From an uncultured bacterium (GTDB lineage Bacteria > Fidelibacterota > Marinisomatia > Marinisomatales > UBA1611), in the NCBI GenBank assembly GCA_938092125.1, contig CALKMQ010000217.1:1-10042 (forward strand): a stretch of 10,042 bases of DNA, in the 5' to 3' direction. The position numbers and the translations under genes are program-made. Positions within the stretch are counted from its first letter, which is position 1. Every line of letters begins with the position of its first letter. The notes below the pieces were generated by a model. That model had not been told where the DNA came from, did not search any database, and was given only the letters and a program-made list of their open reading frames with translations. Below are positions 5,882-10,042 of this stretch, piece by piece.

Positions 5882-7069
5882 ATGAACAATTTTACTTTAA
5901 GAAATGTAATTATTCTTGCTCTAACAATATCTTCACTTTTTTCACAACAAAAAAGAGTAATGTGGAAAGAGTTAATAGATAAAAAGGGTGTAAAGTATGT
6001 ATATGGTTCAAAAAAACCATTTTCTGGTAGAGTTTTTGATAACTACAAAAATAAAGGAAGGAAACTCACTGGAGAATTAAAAAATGGTAAAATGCATGGT
6101 AGCTGGACATTTTGGAATGAAGATGGTAAGACAGATAGAGAAGAATCATATTTGTTGGACCAAAAAAATGGAGAATGGATTTATTACGATGATAAAGGCA
6201 ATAAAAAAAAATCAGAAAGATATATAAAAGGAAAGAAAACTGGTTCAGTTAGTTACTACCACACGAATGGTAATAAATCTAAAGAAGAAATATACATTAA
6301 TGACAAACGGGAAGGGAAATGGACGTCCTGGTACTCAAATAGTAAAAAAGAGAAAGAGGAGTTTTATAAGAAAGGTAAAAAAGTTGGTAATTGGAATTAT
6401 TTTAATGAAAAAGGTAAAAAAGAAAGCGTTATATCATATAAAAATGATTTAAAAGATGGTAAGTCAATCTACTATTTCGAAAATACTGGTAATAAAAATC
6501 GTGAAGAAAGTTGGAAAAGGGGCGTTGAAAATGGATTGTGGCTATGGCTAGATCAAAAAGGGAAAAAAATTAAAGAAGGAAATTACAGAGCAGGGCAAAA
6601 ACATGGTTTATGGATGAGCTTCAACAATGCAGGAAAAAAAATCGAAGACAGTCAGTGGAAAGATGGAGAGCTTTTTGGTAAAACTACATTATGGAACGAC
6701 GATGGCATCAAGATTGCCATGAAAAGTTTTAAATTAGATGAAAAAGATGGTTTATGGGTTTGGTGGGGGCCAAAAGGAAGAAAAGTTAAAGAGGGTAATT
6801 ACAAGCTTGGGAAGAAAAATGGGAAATGGACATACTATCATGAAAATGGTTCAAAGAAGCGGATTGAGAACTATGTAAAAGATAAAAAGCATGGGAAACT
6901 AATTAAATGGTTTGAAAATGGGCAAAAATCTCAAGAAGAAGTATACAAAAATGATAAGCAAAATGGGAAATTTATTTACTGGTTTGAAAACGGAAAGCTT
7001 GAGAAAGAAGAAAAATATTTAAATGGTGTTCAAACAGATGGCAAACATTATGACTATTTTGATAATTAA
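5882..7069 (+). CDS. long exported YwqK/MORN-2 repeat protein (14 repeats)
   Basis: This 395-residue protein has a signal peptide (1-21, ending LFSQ) and then about 45 residues leading into repeats that fill the rest. The Gly of each Gly-x-Trp-like motif falls at 73, 97, 121, 145, 169, 193, 218, 242, 266, 290, 314, 338, 362 and 387: 14 units of 24 residues with only two 25-residue steps. Each unit reads roughly N-x-x-G-K-K-x-x-E-x-x-Y-K-x-x-K-K-x-G-x-W-x-Y-W. The protein is very Lys-rich, with many Trp and Tyr. The family is usually described as MORN-like beta-hairpin repeats; its biochemical function is not established. The start is supported by AGGA at 5872-5875, six bases before ATG. No terminator is visible after the stop. 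A 61-codon frame at 6267-6452 is only a shadow caused by the Lys-rich repeats. Confidence 0.88.
   Translation: MNNFTLRNVIILALTISSLFSQQKRVMWKELIDKKGVKYVYGSKKPFSGRVFDNYKNKGRKLTGELKNGKMHGSWTFWNEDGKTDREESYLLDQKNGEWIYYDDKGNKKKSERYIKGKKTGSVSYYHTNGNKSKEEIYINDKREGKWTSWYSNSKKEKEEFYKKGKKVGNWNYFNEKGKKESVISYKNDLKDGKSIYYFENTGNKNREESWKRGVENGLWLWLDQKGKKIKEGNYRAGQKHGLWMSFNNAGKKIEDSQWKDGELFGKTTLWNDDGIKIAMKSFKLDEKDGLWVWWGPKGRKVKEGNYKLGKKNGKWTYYHENGSKKRIENYVKDKKHGKLIKWFENGQKSQEEVYKNDKQNGKFIYWFENGKLEKEEKYLNGVQTDGKHYDYFDN
6020..7066 (+). repeat. 14 tandem 72-base coding repeats (24 residues each)
   Basis: This is the repeat array of the long YwqK-type protein. It has a 72-base period, stretched to 75 bases at two places (between units 6 and 7 and between units 13 and 14). 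Units are diverged at the base level, so the array is old or under selection for divergence, not a recent slippage product. Units with the most similar ends are those reading KNGKW/KHGKL/QNGKF near the C-terminus. Confidence 0.85.
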
Positions 7070-7283
7070 ATCGAACTTGTAGGTAGTAATAAAAATTTAT
7101 TTTAAAACAAATTTATTTTTGATAATTGACGCTTAGACATGTCTATTCAATTTGGCTATCAATGAATAAAAATTCTTTTTTTAGTTTGTAGGTTTTTAGT
7201 TTATTATTAATCATTATTAAATAATTATAAAAATTGAATTTTCTATCAAAAATAAATTTTTAACTATTACCTCAAAAAATAAC
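7070..7283. other. AT-rich intergenic stretch without recognisable gene
   Basis: This 214-base part of the 492-base gap after the long repeat gene is extremely AT-rich. It holds no tRNA, no GC-rich terminator hairpin and no ORF worth reporting. It contains a perfect 12-base palindrome, TAGACATGTCTA (7134-7145), and repeated AAATTTATTTT tracts. Any promoter for the downstream small ORFs and msrB probably lies here, but I cannot choose one. Confidence 0.5.
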
Positions 7284-7373
7284 GTGAAAAAATATTTAAT
7301 TCGAATGGCAATTGTTTCTATTATAGTGTTCTTGGCATATTACTATTTAATAATTTGGTCTACTCATCTATAG
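7284..7373 (+). CDS. tiny single-helix membrane ORF, 29 residues
   Basis: A GTG opens a 29-residue frame with a basic start (KKYLIR) and one continuous hydrophobic helix (AIVSIIVFLAYYYLIIW) before STHL and TAG. An internal ATG at 7305 would give 22 residues. There is no Shine-Dalgarno site. The basic-then-hydrophobic layout is what a small membrane peptide would show, but AT-rich DNA also yields Ile/Leu/Tyr-rich frames by chance. The next small ORF starts 17 bases downstream. Confidence 0.3.
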   Translation: MKKYLIRMAIVSIIVFLAYYYLIIWSTHL

Positions 7374-7390
7374 AATAAAATTTTAAATAG

Positions 7391-7561
7391 ATGAAAATAA
7401 CACCAAAAGTGCTTTTTGTTATGATATTTTGGATGACAATTGTTACTGGGGCCATTTTTAGTATAAATGCATTCTTTAATATCCCGGATGAAATAACTGG
7501 TCCTGCTTTTTTCTTATCGATTGGAATGACAATTTCTTCAACAATAAACTACTATAGATAA
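7391..7561 (+). CDS. small two-helix membrane protein, 56 residues
   Basis: This ATG-started frame of 56 residues has two hydrophobic segments (about 5-27 and 37-53) joined by a short loop (FFNIPDEITGP). It ends in a polar NYYR tail. Its TAA stop is followed directly by the ATG of the methionine sulfoxide reductase gene with no base between, so the two are very likely translated in a coupled way. The following gene has no ribosome site of its own, which makes translation of this small ORF more likely to be real. Function and family are unknown. Confidence 0.55.
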   Translation: MKITPKVLFVMIFWMTIVTGAIFSINAFFNIPDEITGPAFFLSIGMTISSTINYYR

Positions 7562-8392
7562 ATGAATTATAAATTATTTATATCAATGCTCTTATTCACG
7601 TCGACAATTCTTTCTTTTGAGGATAAAAAATTAATTTTCATCTATAATGCAAAGAGTGGGTTAGTCAATGAAATGATTGATTTTGCTCATAAAATAGTCA
7701 GTCCCGAAACATACGAATGTAATCTTTGCGCAATCTCGTATAACACATTTACGAAAAAAAAAAGATGGTCAGATTATATTAATTCGTTACCAATCAAATC
7801 GGTATTTACGTATAAAAATAAAGTCTCTTTTTTGGATAAAGAGTTAAGTAATTTGAAGTTTCCAACTATACTTTTTCATAATGGCGCGGAGTTAAATGAG
7901 ATAATTTCTAGGAATGAAATAAATAATATTAATAATATAAATCAATTAATTAGTCTTTTAAATGAAAGGTTAGATGAAAACGGAATGAAATTAAAAAAGG
8001 GTAAAGATAAAAATATCACTGAACAGGAATGGGGAAAAAAATTAACACCAGAAGAATTTCATATATTAAGGGAAAAGGGAACTGAAAAGCCTTTTACGGG
8101 TGAGTATGATAAGTTTGATAAAGAAGGCATGTATAAATGCGCTGGTTGCGGTACTGAATTATTTTCATCTGTTACAAAATATGATTCTGGATGCGGTTGG
8201 CCTGCGTTTTATGAAGCTTTGCCTGATAAAATTGAAGAGACGGCGGACAACACATTTGGCATGAAGCGTATAGAAATTACATGTGAAAATTGTGGGGGGC
8301 ATTTAGGTCATGTATTTAATGATGGCCCTCAACCTTCTGGATTAAGGTACTGCGTTAATTCAATATCTTTAGATTTTGACGCAGAAAAGTAA
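7562..8392 (+). CDS. msrB: exported methionine-R-sulfoxide reductase MsrB with extra N-terminal domain
   Basis: This 276-residue protein has three parts. Residues 1-19 are a signal peptide, so it acts outside the cytoplasm. Residues 22-136 are an additional domain: IFIYNAKSGLVNEM, then SPETYECNLCAISY with Cys53 and Cys56, then KFPTILFHNGAELNEI. Residues 150-274 are a complete MsrB, which reduces methionine-R-sulfoxide in damaged proteins. It shows PFTGEYDKF, zinc cysteines in CAGC (193/196) and CENC (241/244), GCGWPAFYEAL with recycling Cys211, HLGHVFNDGP, and catalytic Cys264 in RYCVNS. The N-terminal domain resembles, from memory, a small stand-alone family with a YNA-SG and TYxCxLC signature. 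Its CxxC-to-Pro spacing (Cys53 to Pro101) is close to thioredoxin's, so it may be the built-in reductant; that is inference. The gene abuts the stop of a small membrane ORF. Normal MsrB is about 130-150 residues. Confidence 0.93.
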   Translation: MNYKLFISMLLFTSTILSFEDKKLIFIYNAKSGLVNEMIDFAHKIVSPETYECNLCAISYNTFTKKKRWSDYINSLPIKSVFTYKNKVSFLDKELSNLKFPTILFHNGAELNEIISRNEINNINNINQLISLLNERLDENGMKLKKGKDKNITEQEWGKKLTPEEFHILREKGTEKPFTGEYDKFDKEGMYKCAGCGTELFSSVTKYDSGCGWPAFYEALPDKIEETADNTFGMKRIEITCENCGGHLGHVFNDGPQPSGLRYCVNSISLDFDAEK

Positions 8393-8453
8393 TTAAATAA
8401 TTAGTCTCGACTATTCGAAAATTGATTTTATGGTCGGATTATAGTTTTAAACC

Positions 8454-9119
8454 TTATCTGTTTTTTTCATAATCCTTCATTTTGTTTAGGAAGTCATTTT
8501 TGTCACTGGCTTGTAGTAATGGGCTGATTTCAATATTTTTTCTAATGCTTATGCTTGGCACTTCACCATAGTTATGACCTGGATAGATAATTGTACTTTT
8601 AGGCAATGAAAGTAGGGTTTTATAAATTGAATTATATAAATCCTCAATATCGCTGCCATTGCTTATCGTTCTGCCAGTCCTTCCAACAAACATTGTGTCT
8701 CCAGTAAAAATTATATTTTCTAAATAAAAGCAAATAGAATCAAAGTAGTGTCCAGGAGTGTGCAATGTTTTAATATTTAATTTTCCTACTTTGACAGTAG
8801 AATTATGCATTGAAGGGATATAATTATTTTTACTAGTATTTAATTTTGATTCAGGGTGGCCAACTATTTGAATCCCGGGAAAGCAATCATCAAAATTTTT
8901 AATGTATTTTACATGATCATTATGCGAATGTGTTATGAAAATAGCTGATGGTTTATTTTCTTGAGAAAGTTTTAAAATACTCGGGTGTAAGCTAGCATCA
9001 ATAATTATTGACTCTGATGTCTTTAGGCAAGTAAGTATATAAGAAAAATTTTTATCATATCCGCCTTCAAAAGATTGGATTGAAAAGGTTGAATTAAGTT
9101 TATTTATATTTTTACGCAT
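8454..9119 (-). CDS. MBL-fold hydrolase, glyoxalase II / persulfide dioxygenase-like
   Basis: This 221-residue protein is the only minus-strand gene. It is a metallo-beta-lactamase-fold hydrolase with a full metal set: THSHNDHV (His64, His66, Asp68, His69), TPGH (His124), TGD (Asp141) and YPGHNYG (His182). The segment MFVGRTGRTISNGSDIEDLY matches the glutathione-thioester hydrolase and persulfide dioxygenase branch, not antibiotic lactamases. The C-terminal glutathione-binding helical domain of true GloB is reduced here. Function is therefore either thioester hydrolysis or sulfur oxidation; sequence alone does not separate the two. No signal peptide is seen, so it is cytoplasmic. There is no Shine-Dalgarno site (only AAAG before ATG). 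It converges with msrB across 61 bases that hold no clear terminator, and diverges from the small membrane gene at 9173. Confidence 0.88.
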   Translation of the reverse strand: MRKNINKLNSTFSIQSFEGGYDKNFSYILTCLKTSESIIIDASLHPSILKLSQENKPSAIFITHSHNDHVKYIKNFDDCFPGIQIVGHPESKLNTSKNNYIPSMHNSTVKVGKLNIKTLHTPGHYFDSICFYLENIIFTGDTMFVGRTGRTISNGSDIEDLYNSIYKTLLSLPKSTIIYPGHNYGEVPSISIRKNIEISPLLQASDKNDFLNKMKDYEKNR

Positions 9120-9147
9120 TCTTTAACTTTTTTATACTAATTTTTCA

Positions 9148-9153
9148 TATAAT
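9148..9153 (+). promoter_or_regulatory. candidate -10 element TATAAT
   Basis: A perfect TATAAT lies 19 bases before the ATG of the small membrane ORF in the 53-base divergent spacer. Transcription from it would start about 12 bases before the ATG, giving a near-leaderless message, which fits the absence of a ribosome site. The best -35 candidate, TTAACT (9123-9128), is weak with a 19-base spacer. AT-rich DNA produces such hexamers by chance. Confidence 0.3.
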
Positions 9154-9172
9154 AAATTTATAAAATAAAAAT

Positions 9173-9346
9173 ATGAGTGATTATAACGAAAAGCTTCCTT
9201 GGATATTAATCTTAGGGGGATGTGCAATCTTGGCTTTGCGCCTAATTGTAGCTTTATTTTCCAGCTTAAGTCTAATTGATTGGCTTGCCATTATTATAGT
9301 TTTTGCAGGATTATTTATGCTAATTCTGAACAATAACAATAAATAA
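9173..9346 (+). CDS. small two-helix membrane protein, 57 residues
   Basis: This ATG-started 57-residue frame has a polar start (MSDYNEKLP), two hydrophobic helices (about 10-30 and 34-52) and a polar NNNNK end. This is a well-formed small membrane protein layout with topology-setting ends. Its Leu/Ile codons and one Gly-Gly-Cys turn are unlike simple translated AT-rich spacer. The ATG has no Shine-Dalgarno site. It is divergent from the MBL hydrolase and lies 48 bases before the FKBP lipoprotein gene, with which it may be cotranscribed. No family is recognised. Confidence 0.55.
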   Translation: MSDYNEKLPWILILGGCAILALRLIVALFSSLSLIDWLAIIIVFAGLFMLILNNNNK

Positions 9347-9394
9347 TTAATAGTTCATTATCAAATAAATAAACTCCTTAACAGAAAGAACCCA

Positions 9395-10042
9395 ATGCAG
9401 AATAAATTTTACATGAATCCATTTATATTAATGACTTTTTTAATTTTTTACACATCCTGTAGTAATAGTGGTGTTAACCGAAATCAAGATATCGCAATAA
9501 ACATAGTTGATAGCGTTGATTCAATAAGCTATTCTATCGGAGCTGATATTGGAGATAACTTAATTACTCAAGGTATAGATATAAATTATGATGTTTTTTT
9601 AGGAGGATTCAAAAATGGTTATGACAAAAGGACACATCTTTTAACCACAAATGAAAGAAAGCAACTTTTTAAAACAATGCAAAATCGTATGCGAGAAAAA
9701 CAGCAAGCTGCATCTAAAAAAGCATTAGAAAAAGCAGAAAATTTCTTGAAGGACAATAAAGATCAAAATAAAGATATATTAGAAACAAAATCAGGGCTTC
9801 AATATCGAGTATTAAGAGAAGGTAAAGGTAAATCTCCAGACTCTGCTTCTGACCAGGTAAGAGTCAATTATGAAGGAAAATTAGTGGACGGTACAATTTT
9901 CGACAGCTCTTATGAAAAAGGGGAGCCATTCGTTACTAGATTGAATAGGGTAATCAAAGGATGGACAGAAGGTATACAATTAATGAATGAAGGCTCTGAA
10001 TATGAGTTTTTTATTCACCCTAGACTAGCTTATGGTCCGAGA
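9395..10042 (+). CDS. FKBP-type peptidyl-prolyl isomerase lipoprotein (3' end outside window)
   Basis: 216 codons are present and the frame is open to the window edge. Residues 1-21 form a lipoprotein leader (Lys4, hydrophobic core, lipobox YTS-Cys22); an internal ATG at 9413 is a possible alternative start. Residues 43-100 resemble the N-terminal dimerisation region of Mip/FkpA-type FKBPs (SYSIGADIGDNL, FLGGFKNG). A charged, probably helical linker follows (QQAASKKALEKAENFLKDNK). Residues 135-216 are the FKBP domain, with VRVNYEGKLVDGTIFDSS, then VIKGWTEGIQLM and LAYGPR, the standard active-site landmarks. It would catalyse proline isomerisation and act as a folding helper in the periplasm or on the outer membrane. 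Only weak A/G-rich sequence (AGAAAGAA) precedes the ATG. About 20-30 C-terminal residues are missing. Confidence 0.93.
   Translation, partial: MQNKFYMNPFILMTFLIFYTSCSNSGVNRNQDIAINIVDSVDSISYSIGADIGDNLITQGIDINYDVFLGGFKNGYDKRTHLLTTNERKQLFKTMQNRMREKQQAASKKALEKAENFLKDNKDQNKDILETKSGLQYRVLREGKGKSPDSASDQVRVNYEGKLVDGTIFDSSYEKGEPFVTRLNRVIKGWTEGIQLMNEGSEYEFFIHPRLAYGPR

Noticed and set aside
6267..6452. 61-residue frame inside the long repeat gene
   Set aside because: It is a Lys-rich shadow frame produced by the A-rich repeats, with no start signal.
7134..7145. Perfect 12-base palindrome TAGACATGTCTA
   Set aside because: One or two such palindromes are expected by chance in 10 kb, and it is not placed at a convincing promoter.
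7091..7263. Repeated AAATTTATTTT tracts, direct and inverted
   Set aside because: They are explained by low-complexity AT-rich spacer, without target-site duplications or a longer conserved unit.
1..10042. CRISPR array, transposon ends, tRNA or rRNA genes
   Set aside because: No spaced direct repeats, no transposase or paired terminal repeats, and no tRNA arm motifs were seen on either strand. The only tandem repeat is the protein-coding YwqK array.

Overview
The window is AT-rich bacterial DNA, densely coding and almost entirely on the + strand. Several predicted secreted proteins have short hydrophobic leaders ending in Phe-Ser-Gln. Lipoproteins, MORN-2/YwqK repeat proteins and many tiny membrane ORFs are present, and clear Shine-Dalgarno sites alternate with genes that have none. 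This mix suggests a marine member of the FCB group, most likely Marinimicrobia (SAR406). That placement is inferred from style, with no marker gene seen. TAA and TAG both serve as ordinary stops.

Left part (1-2700): the possible tail of a membrane protein is followed by a MaoC-type hot-dog hydratase with a long extra N-terminus. Next comes an MFS transporter whose reading frame continues upstream to the hydratase stop without any ATG, GTG or TTG, so its start must be unusual or the base sequence is wrong there. A small exported HMA metal-binding protein follows and ends at a strong intrinsic terminator.

Centre (2700-4700): an SRAP/YedK-type abasic-site shield protein starts at a GTG fixed by its catalytic Cys2. 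It is followed by a lipoprotein made of two tandem cupin domains, an exported protein of unknown function, and a second strong terminator.

Middle cluster (4704-7069): a 57-codon small ORF, a short exported YwqK-repeat protein, a 171-residue orphan without a leader, and a 395-residue exported protein built of 14 nearly perfect 24-residue YwqK repeats. This is the least explained part of the window.

Right part (7070-10042): an AT-rich gap holds two tiny membrane ORFs. The second abuts an exported methionine sulfoxide reductase B without spacing. That reductase carries an unusual N-terminal domain with CxxC and a thioredoxin-like Phe-Pro-Thr segment. A convergent minus-strand metallo-beta-lactamase-fold hydrolase of the glyoxalase II/persulfide dioxygenase type follows. 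Divergent from it are a two-helix small membrane protein and an FKBP-type peptidyl-prolyl isomerase lipoprotein cut by the window edge.

Several genes fit envelope or stress maintenance: methionine repair, protein folding, abasic-site protection and thiol metabolism. Nothing in the sequence proves that they form one pathway.
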